Counted from the stretch's first letter, positions 27,549-36,510 are shown. The stretch: DNA of 64,000 bases from Haloactinospora alba (GCF_006717075.1 NZ_VFQC01000001.1:2279501-2343500), one strand, 5' to 3'. Notes: a model not told the origin generated them from the letters alone. Numbers and translations: made by a program.

Positions 27549-27836
27549 TTGGGCAAGGCAAACGCATATTCGCCGGAGTTCCGTGATGAAGCGGTGAAAC
27601 ATGTCATCGAGAGTCAACGCTCTATCAACCGGGTTGCCAACGAGCTCGGGATCAGCTCGGAAACACTACGGAACTGGGTGCGCAAATACAGGAAAGAAAC
27701 TCCCGACGATGCACCGTCACTGGATACGACCGAGCGGGCCCGGCTGCGTGAACTGGAACGACTCAACCGCGAGAAGGACATGGAGATCGCTTTTTTGAAA
27801 AAAGCGGCCGCGTACTTCGCGAAGGATCGTCCGTAA
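27549..27836 (+). CDS. IS3-family OrfA (copy 2)
   Basis: This 95-residue HTH protein is identical to OrfA of copy 1 at 22061-22348. It is intact but lacks a functional OrfB partner in this copy. Confidence 0.88.
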   Translation: MGKANAYSPEFRDEAVKHVIESQRSINRVANELGISSETLRNWVRKYRKETPDDAPSLDTTERARLRELERLNREKDMEIAFLKKAAAYFAKDRP

Positions 27837-27862
27837 GCGACATATACGAGTTCATCGAGACG

Positions 27863-28314
27863 ATGCGGTTCGATGAACACGCGGAGTACGCTTTCCCCGT
27901 TGATTTCATGTGTGCATGCGTGAACGTCTCCCGGTCGGGTTACTACGAATGGCGGTCCCGGCCCGAATCCGCCACGTCTCAGCGCCGCCAACAGTTGCGG
28001 CTACTGATCCGCACCGCCGTAGACCACGCCGACGGCACCTACGGCCACCGGCGGATCCGCGCCCAGCTGCAACGCTGGGGCGTTGCGGTGGGAGTGGAGC
28101 TGGTGCGTCTAACGCGATGGCGGAATCATTTTTCGGGGTGTTGAAGAATGAGCGTGTGAACCAGATGGTGTATCCCACGCGAGAACGAGCACGACGGGAC
28201 ATTACACGATACATCGAGCACTGGTATAATCACAGGCGTCTTCATTCCGCACTGGGATACAACACTCCATCAGAGATCTATGCGGAACATGAGAAACAGC
28301 GCCTAGCTGCGTAA
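27863..28314 (+). pseudogene. IS3-family OrfB with internal deletion and frameshift (copy 2)
   Basis: The first 80 or so residues and the last 58 residues match OrfB of copy 1. The central 139 residues, including both catalytic Asp residues of the DDE triad, are deleted. The junction at about 28109-28111 changes frame, so the second part (NAMAESFFGVLKNE onward) is out of frame with the first. Confidence 0.88.
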
Positions 28315-28358
28315 AATCACCGGCTCACTCCCTGTCCGGAATCAGCAAGGCCCCTCAC

Positions 28359-29041
28359 CAGCGGCCGCACCAGGCCCTGGACATGGCCGCCCCGACCACC
28401 CGGTTCCGGCCCAACGGCCCCACACGTATCGCCCTGGGCGCCCCCCTCGCCCGTCTCCGAACATGACGAGGAGCAGGTTGGGGAGCCCACAGGCGCCGAA
28501 TTCGTGGTCGAGGTGATCGAACCGCTGGCCCTTACCGCTACGGAGGAGAGCGAAGGGGCTGCGGTGGAGTTCGAGGCCCGCGTTCCGCCCAGCGGCGAGT
28601 TCAGCATCGTCTCCGGTCGGCAGAGCATCGCCCTGCACCGGAGCACGGCGGGCAGAACGGTGACCGTATGGGCGGACCTGCGCAGTATCCACGTGCTCGT
28701 GGACGGCCACGTGGCGCGCACTGTCGCCTCGCGGCTGATCCCGGACGACCCTCACCCTGCTGGCGATGAAGGGCGCCCGGCCCGCCGGTCCTCCACCGGC
28801 CCGGCCCGCGCTGCGCCGCCGGAACGGAACCCCGCCCCTTCCTGAGAGCAGGGCCGTGGAGATCGAGCGTGTGGTCATCCGGAACGGCACGGTCAGTATC
28901 GCCGGTGAGCGGCATTTGGTGGGCTTCGCCTGGGCCGGCCGGAGGGTGGTGCTGCGCCTGGATGGGCATCTCATGCATGCCATCGCCGATGGGGCGCTGG
29001 TCGGGACCTGGCCGTGCCCGGTCGGTGCAGGAACGGATCTT
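28359..29041 (+). pseudogene. IS481-like transposase, C-terminal relic
   Basis: Directly after the IS3 end, the frame QRPHQALDMAAPTTRFRPNG is the conserved end of an IS481/rve transposase core. In other frames it continues with the domain common after it in actinomycetes (TVTVWADLRSIHVLVDGHVA, then HLVGFAWAGRRVVLRLDGHL and ALVGTWPCPV). At least two frameshifts separate these blocks, and the N-terminal catalytic part is gone. Confidence 0.75.
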
Positions 29042-29553
29042 ACGTAGGACACGCCAGTTCTTCAGCTCGGCGTTGACCCGCTCACCCGGTCCCCGCTGCC
29101 GGGCATGGGCGGTGTTGACCTCCTTCTGCGCCCGCGACAGCCGCCGGTAGCGACCGGCGTCGGGATCGCGGCGGCGGCGACGCTGGGGAACCCGGATCGC
29201 CGGACCGCCGCCCTGGTAGGCGGTGTCGGCGATCGCCCGCACCCCGGCCGCGGTGAAGGCGTCGACGACGCCGTGCTCGCGGGCGGCACCCATATCGTGA
29301 CGCGCCCCGGGCAGCGCCGGCGAGATCCACACCGGCCGACCGAACGGATCGGCCACGCCCTGCACGTTCACCCCGTGGCATTTGTGCTTGCCGCTGTAGA
29401 ACGCGCGGTCGTCCCGCTGGTCATGGCGACGCGGTCGATGCGCAGCAGGGTCCCGTCGAGGATCACGAAGGCCTTGCGGTGGGCCCGCAGCGCGTCGGCG
29501 AGCACGCCGAGCGCGCGGCTGGACACATTCATCCCGGAGGGGTAGGACAGCAT
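29035..29553 (-). pseudogene. IS5-family transposase relic
   Basis: On the minus strand the blocks ILDGTLLRIDRVA, then NVQGVADPFGRPVWISPALPGARHD, then IADTAYQGGG and ELKNWRVLRKIRSC follow the order of a DDE_Tnp_4-type IS5 transposase. A frameshift near 29370 and a missing N-terminal helix-turn-helix part show that it is dead. The C-terminal end stops at the IS481-like relic. Confidence 0.75.
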
Positions 29554-29863
29554 GTGGAGCTCCTGGTTGGACGGTTTGGTCTAGGCAATCGCCCGTCTAC
29601 CAGGAGCTTCACGTGTTCGTGGCCACGCCACGCCGTACACCCTCCGAGTAGCCCGAACACCAGGTTGGCAAAGGCTCAGTGGCTGCGTCTGGCCCTGGTG
29701 GCCCGGGCCGAGGGAGGGCTGTAATGCTCATCGGTGTCTGCTCGCTTGGCGGCGCTCCCCGGGGTGAGCATGCTCAGAGGTGCCCCGGGGAGGGGAATGC
29801 CGGGTCACAAGCCGTTCTCTTCGTGCTTGACCCCGACGTGACGTCAGAGTCTTCTCTGACCAC
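29554..29863. other. Gap, probable mobile-element debris
   Basis: About 310 bp. A short plus-strand frame ends with RLAKAQWLRLALVARAEGGL at 29724, which looks like a leftover protein C-terminus that I cannot assign. Nothing else is supported. Confidence 0.3.
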
Positions 29864-30063
29864 ATGCCACTCGTCGCACTTGCCTACTACGCCTCTCACC
29901 TGCTGAGCCTGCTCGGCAACGGCATCGCCTCGGTGGCGCTGCCGCTGATCGTCTTGCAGACCACGGGCAGCCCGCTGGGCATGTCCGCCCTGGCGACCGC
30001 GACGGCGGTGCCCTCTGTTGTGGTCGGGCTCCTTGGCGGGGTGATCATCGACCGGATCAACAG
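29864..30063 (+). pseudogene. MFS transporter, N-terminal fragment
   Basis: From ATG 29864 the frame gives about 66 residues with two hydrophobic segments and a motif-A-like GGVIIDRINR after TM2, as in MFS exporters. Right after this the sequence switches to the end of a DUF2637 gene on the other strand, so at most one sixth of the transporter remains. Confidence 0.65.
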
Positions 30064-30067
30064 GGTC

Positions 30068-30297
30068 CAGGGCAGCACTCCCCCACGTCTCCCCTGCCGG
30101 GCGTCGCTGAGCAGAGACATGGAGGCGGCCACGATCATGCCGTCGACCGACAGCGGGAACAGACCAGCCCGCCAGGCGGGCTCGCCATGGCCCAGGGCCA
30201 GCTCGAACATGTGGGCATAGGAGACCACGGCCGCGATGGCGGCCAGCAGCAGGACGGTAGCGACGGTGATCCAGCGCGACCACATCGGACTCGACAT
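30068..30297 (-). pseudogene. DUF2637 membrane protein, N-terminal fragment
   Basis: ATG 30297 begins MSSPMWSRWITVATVLLL, followed by ALGHGEPAWRAGLFPLSVDG and GGVLPWTLL. This is the N-terminal two thirds of the DUF2637 membrane proteins found in actinomycete integrative elements near spread/transfer genes. The end is replaced by an MFS fragment at about 30065. The missing C-terminal type of sequence (LPWGLLILGSLASLAANIAV) occurs in the opposite orientation at 32528. Confidence 0.7.
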
Positions 30298-30533
30298 GGG
30301 TATGTACTCCTCCTTGCAGGCCATCGACCATACGTGGGAGCCGAACACCGGTGAGTACTACCGCCGACACGGGCACCGGGTGATCGTGGAGACGGCCGCT
30401 CCACGCGGACGGCGTGGAGACGAAATGGAGACAGGAAGATGTCTCAACGGGGCTCAACGGCGCCGAACGGCTCCCAATGAGGGCCTCTGACCTGCGAGTC
30501 CGCATATCGGTCCAGGTCGGCTAGAGCACCGTA

Positions 30534-30583
30534 CTACCTTGACACGGTAGAGGTCACTGGTTCGAGTCCAGTATCGCCCACCA
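30534..30583 (+). repeat. attR: 50-bp tRNA-Val 3'-end repeat
   Basis: This is identical over 50 bases to 18448-18497. The 5' half of a tRNA is missing here (only a vague GGCTAGAGC remains upstream), so this is an attachment-site copy and not a second tRNA gene. It marks the right end of the element that begins at attL. Confidence 0.9.
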
Positions 30584-30669
30584 GCAACATCGCAGGGCAG
30601 AGGCCGCTTCGGTGGCCTTTTCCTTTTTTGGGACGATCGCCGTGGAGGCGATCCTGCTCCTTTGCCACC

Positions 30670-31206
30670 ACGGGGACTTCCACGCACACGGCGCTCGGTA
30701 GTACTCACCGAGCCGCAGAGCCGTCTCCAGGATCCACTGGCACTCGGCCGGTTTCAGCGCCTGCAGGCTCTGGCGCCAACGCGCCTCCAGCGCGCTGCGC
30801 ATCTGCTCCTTCATCGCCGGCGTGACGTGCTCGTAGACATTGGCCATACCGGGCATCCGGTGTCCCAGCCGGGCGGCGCGGCCCACCTCGGGGATACCGT
30901 CATCAGCCAGCCACGCGCGGTGGGTGTGCCGACCTTCGTTGAACGTGAAGCCCGGGAGGATAGGCGAAGGATATAGGTATCCAGGTAAGAGCGGTATTCG
31001 GCCGCAGTATTGTCGGCCAAGCGGACCTGTGCCCACCACTGGTTGGCGAACTCCCCGAAGGTGATCTCCTGTTCCCTGGGCTCTGTCCAGGTCCCGGCGC
31101 GGACTTGGGCCTCCTGTTCCTGTCCCCAATCCAGTGCGGCAGTTTTCGTCTCGAAGCCGCCCCGAAGCCCAAGTGCCGTCAAGGCACCAAACCAGCTGTG
31201 AGGCAC
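30670..31206 (-). pseudogene. Second tRNA-Val integrase, decayed
   Basis: Immediately past attR lies a close relative of the integrase at 18593. The C-terminal part (LPGFTFNEGRHTHRAWL, LGHRMPGMANVYEHV, SLQALKPAECQW) retains His, Arg and Tyr catalytic residues. The N-terminal part (WGQEQEAQVRAGTW, WWAQVRLADNTAAEYRSYLDT) is in another frame, and about 215 residues between them, including the first catalytic Arg, are deleted. Its position relative to attR is the same as int to attL, so it belongs to a second element inserted at the same site. Confidence 0.85.
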
Positions 31207-31369
31207 GCTCTAGCCGCCCCCACAAACCTCGGGTCTGGCACCCCCACAAACCCCGGAGGGAAGCGGGCGGATCCCAGGGGTTGGGCTAGGGCATTCCCGG
31301 ATGCGCCCGCTTCCTCCGCTTCGTCAGGCTGGCCGCGACGGATCGTCCACGAAGATCGAGGAGGTCGGG
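31207..31369. other. Gap upstream of the serine hydrolase gene
   Basis: A near-perfect direct repeat of the form CCCCCACAAACCYCGG occurs twice around 31215-31255. No gene is supported. The promoter of the gene at 31370 must lie here but is not obvious. Confidence 0.35.
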
Positions 31370-32485
31370 ATGAAGCGTGTGTCCCGGGTGCTGGTGACCG
31401 CGACGACGGTGTTGGCCGTGGCCGCGGCGCCGGCCGTTGCCACCGCCGAGTCAGAGAGTAAGGATCGTCCGGAGCTGCAGAGCCGACTGGACGACCTCGT
31501 GGCCGCTGGGGCGGTGGGCGCGCTGGCGGAGGTGCGTGACGAGCATGGCGTGTGGCGCGGCACCAGCGGTGTCGCCGAGCGGGACACGACGCAGGAGATC
31601 CCGGTCCAGGGCCGGTTCCGGGCGGGCAGCGTGACGAAGACGTTCCTCGCCACCGCCATTCTGCAGCTCGTCGACGAGGGGCAGCTGCGGCTGGACGACA
31701 CAGTCGAAGAGTGGCTGCCCGGAGCCGTACCGAATGGTGACGGCATCACCGTGCGCCAGCTTCTCAACCACACCAGCGGGTTGTACGACTACCGGAGAAC
31801 CCTCACGTTGCCACCGGATCCGGAGTTCCTGAACAACCGGTGGCGAACCTGGACCGCGAACGAGCTGGTCGGACGCGCCGTGGCGAACCCCCCGACGTTC
31901 GAACCGCCGGGTTCGGAGTACGAGTACTCCAACACCGGCTACGTCTTGCTCGGCCAGATCGTCGAGAAGGCCACCGGCCGGTCGTACGGCGAGGAGATCG
32001 AGCGGCGGATCATCCAACCGTTGCGGTTGAATGGCACCACGATGCCGGGAGAGTCGCCACGGATGGACGAGCCGCATCCGCACGGCTACGTGCCAGCAGA
32101 GTGGGGCGGCGAAACGCACCTCGTCGACTTCACCGAGATGAACCCGTCGGTGTTGGGAGCGGGTGGCGAAGTGATCTCCACGACGAAGGACCTCAACCAG
32201 TTCGTCGCCGCACTGCTCGACGGCCGCCTGCTGTCGGATGACCAGCTCGACGAGATGACGACACCGGCTGTGGAGGGCGAGACGTACGGGCTCGGGCTGG
32301 CCTGGCGGGACACCTCGTGTGGGGTCCGTGTGTACGGCAACGACGGCGATGCCCTGGCGTACCAGTCCTGGTCGTACTCGACGGAGGACCAGCAGCAACA
32401 GGTCACGATCGCGCTCACACCAGACTTCAGCGGTGACCCCGACGACGCAGCGGACGCGTTCCTGGAAGAGGCCATCTGCGGCTGA
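31370..32485 (+). CDS. Secreted beta-lactamase/DD-peptidase-family serine hydrolase
   Basis: This 371-residue protein has a Sec signal peptide (KR followed by a hydrophobic core and AVATA, cleaved near residue 26). The catalytic SxxK is S87-V-T-K90 and the second motif is Y186-S-N188, as in class C beta-lactamases and D-alanyl-D-alanine carboxypeptidases of the R61 type. The usual third motif H/K-x-G is replaced by N324-D-G326. It acts outside the cell, probably on peptidoglycan or a related amide/ester. Start ATG 31370 follows GAGGAGG. Antibiotic hydrolysis is possible but cannot be shown. Confidence 0.85.
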   Translation: MKRVSRVLVTATTVLAVAAAPAVATAESESKDRPELQSRLDDLVAAGAVGALAEVRDEHGVWRGTSGVAERDTTQEIPVQGRFRAGSVTKTFLATAILQLVDEGQLRLDDTVEEWLPGAVPNGDGITVRQLLNHTSGLYDYRRTLTLPPDPEFLNNRWRTWTANELVGRAVANPPTFEPPGSEYEYSNTGYVLLGQIVEKATGRSYGEEIERRIIQPLRLNGTTMPGESPRMDEPHPHGYVPAEWGGETHLVDFTEMNPSVLGAGGEVISTTKDLNQFVAALLDGRLLSDDQLDEMTTPAVEGETYGLGLAWRDTSCGVRVYGNDGDALAYQSWSYSTEDQQQQVTIALTPDFSGDPDDAADAFLEEAICG

Positions 32486-32527
32486 CCGCGGCCGGGGTGG
32501 TGTAGGAGAGGGGGACGCGGCGGCATC

Positions 32528-32650
32528 TTGCCATGGGGCCTGCTGATCCTGGGCAGCCTCGCGTCCCTCGCGGCCAACATCGCCGTGGCCGACCCAGCGG
32601 TCTGGTCCCGGGGGATCCACGCGTGGCCGAGCTTCGCCCTGAAGAAACGC
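32528..32650 (+). pseudogene. DUF2637 membrane protein, C-terminal relic
   Basis: The plus-strand frame LPWGLLILGSLASLAANIAV followed by HAWPSFALKK is the conserved C-terminal transmembrane part of DUF2637 proteins. Nothing upstream belongs to it. It may be a remnant of the second tRNA-Val element whose integrase relic lies at 30670-31206. Confidence 0.6.
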
Positions 32651-32983
32651 CTGCGAAGGCGAAGAATGCACGGATGCGGACGCTGGTACAGAAGACGTAC
32701 AGGACCGTGATTGGGGAGACTGCACGTGGTGGATGGGGGCGGTGTAGCTCCGGCGCTCGGCATTGCAGGCCCTGGGGAGTTGGTGTTCCGCGCATCCAGT
32801 CGTGTCGAAGAACGCCGAGAACATCCGCTCCACGTTCAAACGCCTGCCCAGCCGTGGCATCCTCCTCGGGACCGAGCCGGGTTTGTTCACCCAGCCGCGC
32901 CCCTAGCCCAGCACAGATTCCCTGACCAGCCCGCCCTGTCCAACCCCTCCGACGAAGGGGACATCAACCCACGAAACGCCCTC
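32651..32983. other. Gap with a short unassigned frame
   Basis: A plus-strand frame at 32802-32906 encodes VSKNAENIRSTFKRLPSRGI and ends GTEPGLFTQPRP before a stop. It resembles the C-terminus of a winged-helix-like protein seen with actinomycete mobile elements, but I cannot name the family. The rest is featureless. Confidence 0.3.
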
Positions 32984-34240
32984 TCAGCGGTCGGACAGGG
33001 CGCGGAATGCCGGAAGCGCCACGGCGATGCTGACGAAGGCGATGCCGGTGGCCGCGAGGATGCCGATGAAGGACCCGCTGGCACCGGCCACGGCCCCGCC
33101 GAGGGCGATCCCGGCGGCGGATCCGGCCGTATTGGCCGCGCCGCCCCAGCTCTGTGTCTGCGCCCAGTTCTCCGGTGGGCTCATTCTGTCGAGGAGGAGG
33201 AAGGTGAGAGACATGAGCGGCACGACGAACAGTCCCACTGCCGCGAGCAGAGCCGTGATGGCCAAGAAACCGGGCTCTGGCAGGAGGAGGAGCAGGAGGC
33301 CAGCCTGGAGCAGGGACAACGCCACGAACTGCACGCTGGGTCGGGCCCGCCAGGAGACGGCCGCATAGACCAGGCCGCCGACCAGGCTGCCGGCGCTGAG
33401 AACGGATAGGGCGACGCCCACCGGGGCGATGCTCGTCTGGCGCTCCACGGTCAGCTGGATCAGACTGGACTCGATCATTCCTAGCGGAAGTGCCGACAGC
33501 GCGATGGCCGCCACGAACCAGATCACCGGCATCCTCCGGCGTCGCAGGGGAGAGGCGTAGTCGGCATCGCGCCCGGCCGTGTCCCGCTCGGAGGGCCCGT
33601 CCTCCGCACCGGTTCCGCCCTCCGCGGTCCCGGCCAGGGGTTCCCTCAGCCGTTCGCCCGCTGTCGCCAGGAAGCCCCCGGTCCCGACGAGGACGAGCGC
33701 GGCGCTTCCCGCGAAGATGACGGCCGGGTCCCAGAGCACCGTGCCCAGCGCAGTCAGGGTCGGACCGGCGATGAAGATGATCTCCAGCGAGGTGGCGTCC
33801 AGGCTGTAGGCCGTGTTCAAGGAGGTCGACGGAAGGGTTCGTTTGAGCGTCAGGCGGGTCATCGCGGTCACCGAGGGGATGGTTCCGCCGGCCGCCGCCG
33901 CCAGGACGATCAGCAGCACCGCCGGCGCGTCCCCGGCGTACACCACCCCGGCCAGCACCAGCAGCGTCAGGACCTGAGCCGCCGCGAAGCAGGTGATGAT
34001 CCGGGGTTTGGGTGTCCGGTCGAGCAGCCTCCCCTGTAGCGGTGCGGCCATTGCCGTGCATAGCGAGGCCACCCCCGTCACGGTCCCGGCCAGCGCCAGT
34101 GACCCGGTCGTCTTCTGCACGCCGAACAGCAGGGCCTCGAACACCAGCCCCAATGGAAGCCGTGCCACGAACGACCAGAACAGGACCGGCCTGATCGCGC
34201 GTTCGGCGGCGATTACGCGGAGGGGGTGCATGTCGGTCAT
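32984..34240 (-). CDS. MFS transporter (12 TM)
   Basis: This 418-residue major facilitator has about twelve hydrophobic segments and a central hydrophilic loop rich in Gly, Glu and Asp (about residues 200-235). The motif-A-like QGRLLDRTPKPRII lies after TM2. It probably exports a small molecule. Its ATG at 34240 overlaps the stop of the NRPS relic upstream (34237), suggesting it was the exporter of a peptide-type metabolite made by that lost pathway. The substrate is unknown. Confidence 0.8.
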   Translation of the reverse strand: MTDMHPLRVIAAERAIRPVLFWSFVARLPLGLVFEALLFGVQKTTGSLALAGTVTGVASLCTAMAAPLQGRLLDRTPKPRIITCFAAAQVLTLLVLAGVVYAGDAPAVLLIVLAAAAGGTIPSVTAMTRLTLKRTLPSTSLNTAYSLDATSLEIIFIAGPTLTALGTVLWDPAVIFAGSAALVLVGTGGFLATAGERLREPLAGTAEGGTGAEDGPSERDTAGRDADYASPLRRRRMPVIWFVAAIALSALPLGMIESSLIQLTVERQTSIAPVGVALSVLSAGSLVGGLVYAAVSWRARPSVQFVALSLLQAGLLLLLLPEPGFLAITALLAAVGLFVVPLMSLTFLLLDRMSPPENWAQTQSWGGAANTAGSAAGIALGGAVAGASGSFIGILAATGIAFVSIAVALPAFRALSDR

Positions 34241-34860
34241 TCTTCGCCCTTCGCGGACGTGGGCGACGCCTCCGGGCCGAGGACGGCCGCCAATTCGGCA
34301 AGCGACTTCGCGTCGAACAGCGTACGCATCGACGGCCGTACCCCGAGCCGCTCGCCGAACCGGTTTGCTAGGACAGCCGCCGACAGCGAATTGCCCCCAG
34401 GGGCAGGAAGTCGTCGCCGGCTCCGAGGCCGTCGATGTTCAGCACGTCCCGGCAGTCCTGGATCACCTCCCGTTCCGCCCGGGTGCGACCCTCGGCGCCC
34501 TTCGCGGGTCCCTTGCCGGACCGGGACAGGGCGGCAGGAGGTCGGCGGCGCCGCGGGCCAGATCCGACGGGGCGGCCTCGTCGGCGAAGTAGGCGGCCAG
34601 GAGGATCCCCGACGCCTCGTCGTCCTCGACCACGACGGCCGCCTGGTCCACCGCGGCTGCCGCGCCAGGACCGCCCCGATCTCGTCCAGCTCGATGCGAT
34701 GTCCGCATACCTTCACCTGGTGTTCGTCACGCCCCAGCACCTCGAAAGCGGCTGTCCCGACGGAGGCGGGCGAGGCCGCCGGTCAGGTAGAGGCGCCCGC
34801 GTCCGCCGACGGCGTCGGGCTCCCGAACGTTCAGGAATGTCACAATTTCACCTGGGCCGC
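34237..34860 (-). pseudogene. NRPS adenylation-end plus carrier-domain relic
   Basis: Broken frames on the minus strand give, in order, FLNVREPDAVGGRGRLYLTG (end of the large adenylation subdomain), VLGRDEHQVKVCGHRIEL (the A8 motif, normally GR.D.QVK..G.RIE) and GGNSLSAAVLANRFGERLGV (the carrier-protein site GG.S, whose Ser takes phosphopantetheine), ending in TSAKGEE. Several frameshifts interrupt it and everything upstream is missing. The intact MFS gene follows with a 4-bp overlap. Confidence 0.75.
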
Positions 34861-35100
34861 CGAGGAGCCCTCCGAAGGGATCTGAGCCCGGGCGATCCTG
34901 GGTTCACACGAGGGGCGGATTCCCCTGTGGCCTTTCATCGTGGCCGACAGGAATCTGTACACGGGGCAGAACCCGCAGTCCTCGGGGAGACTGGCCGAGC
35001 GACTCGTCGCCGGTGTCGCTGCCTCGTCCTCGACGTGACCCTCCCTCCCGTGAGTCGTCGACGCCTCTTCGGACACGGCCCACCGCTGAACGCGGTGCCG
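34861..35100. other. Gap without supported gene
   Basis: A minus-strand frame reads CGFCPVYRFL, a zinc-ribbon-like spacing of two cysteines, but has no recognisable family context. I do not call a gene here. Confidence 0.3.
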
Positions 35101-35152
35101 CGGCTCTGGCACTCGGCCATCGCCCGACAGTGATGGCCGAGTGCCAGAGCCG
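35101..35152. terminator. Long hairpin downstream of the OYE gene
   Basis: Two perfectly complementary 21-base arms (35101-35121 and 35132-35152) enclose a 10-base loop. It lies 36 bp after the stop of the minus-strand flavin oxidoreductase gene and is probably its terminator. There is no U-tract. Confidence 0.65.
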
Positions 35153-35187
35153 GTTCGTGGAGACAGGGACATACTCGGTGCTCCCTG

Positions 35188-36480
35188 TCAGGAGGTCCTT
35201 GACACCCGGTGGCGCGACCGCGCGGGTCGGTTCGCTGTCGCGGCGCCTCGTGACGTGAGCAGCCAGGCGCGGTAGCGGCGCAGGGCTCGCCGCTGGCGGA
35301 GCTGTTCGGAGAGTAGGGCGTACGCCGGGTGGGTGCCGGGTCTGGGAGACCGTCCGCGGGAGAGGCGCCGCATCTGGTGGCGGACCAGCGCCATGCTGGC
35401 GGCCGAGGCCAGGGCCTTGTTGGACCAGGTCACCGGCCGCATCGACCGGTCGGCTTCGCGGCGGTCCCGCCAGCGCAGAGGCAGGTCCGGGGTGACGGCA
35501 AGAGAGGTGCCCATCCCGATGAGATCCACGCCGTTGGCGAGGACCCTGTCGGCGGTGGCGCGCCGGGTGATGCCTCCGGTGAGCATCAGCGGCAGCGGGC
35601 TGGTCTCGACCATGTCCCGGGCCAGGTCCAGGAAGTAGGCTTCCCGGGCCTGCGTGCGCTCGTCGGCGGAGCGCCCGGTCATCGCCGGGCTCTCGTAACT
35701 GCCGCCGGACAGTTCCACCAGGTCGACGCCGAGCGGTTCGAGCATCGCGATCACCCGGCGTGCGTCGTCCACGTCGAACCCGCCGCGCTGGAAGTCGGCT
35801 GAATTGAGCTTCACCGCGACAGCGAAGGACGGAGCGACGGCGGTGCGGACCGCACGGACCACGTCCAGCAGCATCCGCGCCCGGTTCTCCAGCGACCCGC
35901 CCCAGGCGTCGGTGCGCTGGTTGACCAGCGGGGACAGAAACTGCGACAGCAGGTAGCCGTGCGCGGCGTGAATCTCCACCCCGTCGAATCCGGCCTGCTC
36001 GGCTCGGGAGGCCGTGACCGCGAACCGCTCCACGGTGTCCCCGATCTGCTCGGGGGTCATGGCGACCGGGCGTCCGAAGTTCTTGCTGAGCCGGCCCAGG
36101 TCGACGCCCACCGCGGACGGGCCCCACGCGACGCCGGGCATGTTGGCCTGGACCTGGCGGCCTGGGTGATTGATCTGCATCCACACCGCCGCGCCGCCGG
36201 AGCTGGCTTCCTGCGCCCATGCGGCGAACGGTTCCAACGGGGCGGCCTCGTCGAGCACCACACCGGCGGGCCCGGTCAGCGCCTCGGCGTGCACCATGAC
36301 GTTACCGGTGATGAGCAGCCCCGCTCCGCCCGCCGACCAGCGCCGGTACAGCTCCAGCAGTCGATGGTCGGGCAGCTGGCCCTCGCCCGCCATGTTCTCC
36401 TCCATGGCCGCCTTGGCGATCCGGTTGCCCAGAACCGTCCCCGAGCGCAGGTGCAGGGGTGAGTACAATCCGCCAGTCAT
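35188..36480 (-). CDS. Old-yellow-enzyme family NADH:flavin oxidoreductase
   Basis: This 430-residue FMN-binding TIM barrel of the OYE/2,4-dienoyl-CoA-reductase-like group has the N-terminal NRIAKAAMEENMA, the HPGRQ segment, the substrate-site EIHAAHGYLLSQFLSP with its conserved His, and the FMN-phosphate-binding LTGGI and GMGTSLAV near the C-terminus. It has a basic C-terminal tail of about 60 residues. It probably reduces an activated C=C bond with NAD(P)H. It is divergent from the TetR gene at 36575, and a palindromic operator lies between them. ATG 36480 is chosen; the in-frame ATG at 36555 lies beyond the operator. Confidence 0.85.
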   Translation of the reverse strand: MTGGLYSPLHLRSGTVLGNRIAKAAMEENMAGEGQLPDHRLLELYRRWSAGGAGLLITGNVMVHAEALTGPAGVVLDEAAPLEPFAAWAQEASSGGAAVWMQINHPGRQVQANMPGVAWGPSAVGVDLGRLSKNFGRPVAMTPEQIGDTVERFAVTASRAEQAGFDGVEIHAAHGYLLSQFLSPLVNQRTDAWGGSLENRARMLLDVVRAVRTAVAPSFAVAVKLNSADFQRGGFDVDDARRVIAMLEPLGVDLVELSGGSYESPAMTGRSADERTQAREAYFLDLARDMVETSPLPLMLTGGITRRATADRVLANGVDLIGMGTSLAVTPDLPLRWRDRREADRSMRPVTWSNKALASAASMALVRHQMRRLSRGRSPRPGTHPAYALLSEQLRQRRALRRYRAWLLTSRGAATANRPARSRHRVSRTS

Positions 36481-36510
36481 CGGAACCGCTTTCTCTCTCA
36501 GGTCCGTTAC

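Larger units (their letters stand above)
27483..28357 (+). mobile_element. IS3-family insertion sequence, copy 2 (internally deleted)
   Basis: This 875-bp copy is in the opposite orientation to copy 1. Outside an internal deletion of about 418 bp the two look identical. Both terminal regions are present. The deletion removes the middle of orfB between the codons for VGVELVRL and NAMAESFF and shifts the frame, so this copy cannot make transposase alone. With copy 1 it forms a pair of inverted homologous segments about 5 kb apart. Confidence 0.85.

Noticed and set aside
30534-30583. Second tRNA-Val gene
   Set aside because: Only the 3' 50 bases match; the acceptor 5' strand and D-arm are absent, so it cannot fold. 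It is the attR copy.
34840-35172. Small minus-strand frame with CGFCPVYRFL
   Set aside because: The CxxC could be a zinc-binding fragment, but there is no family match, no ribosome-binding site and a large hairpin lies within the frame.
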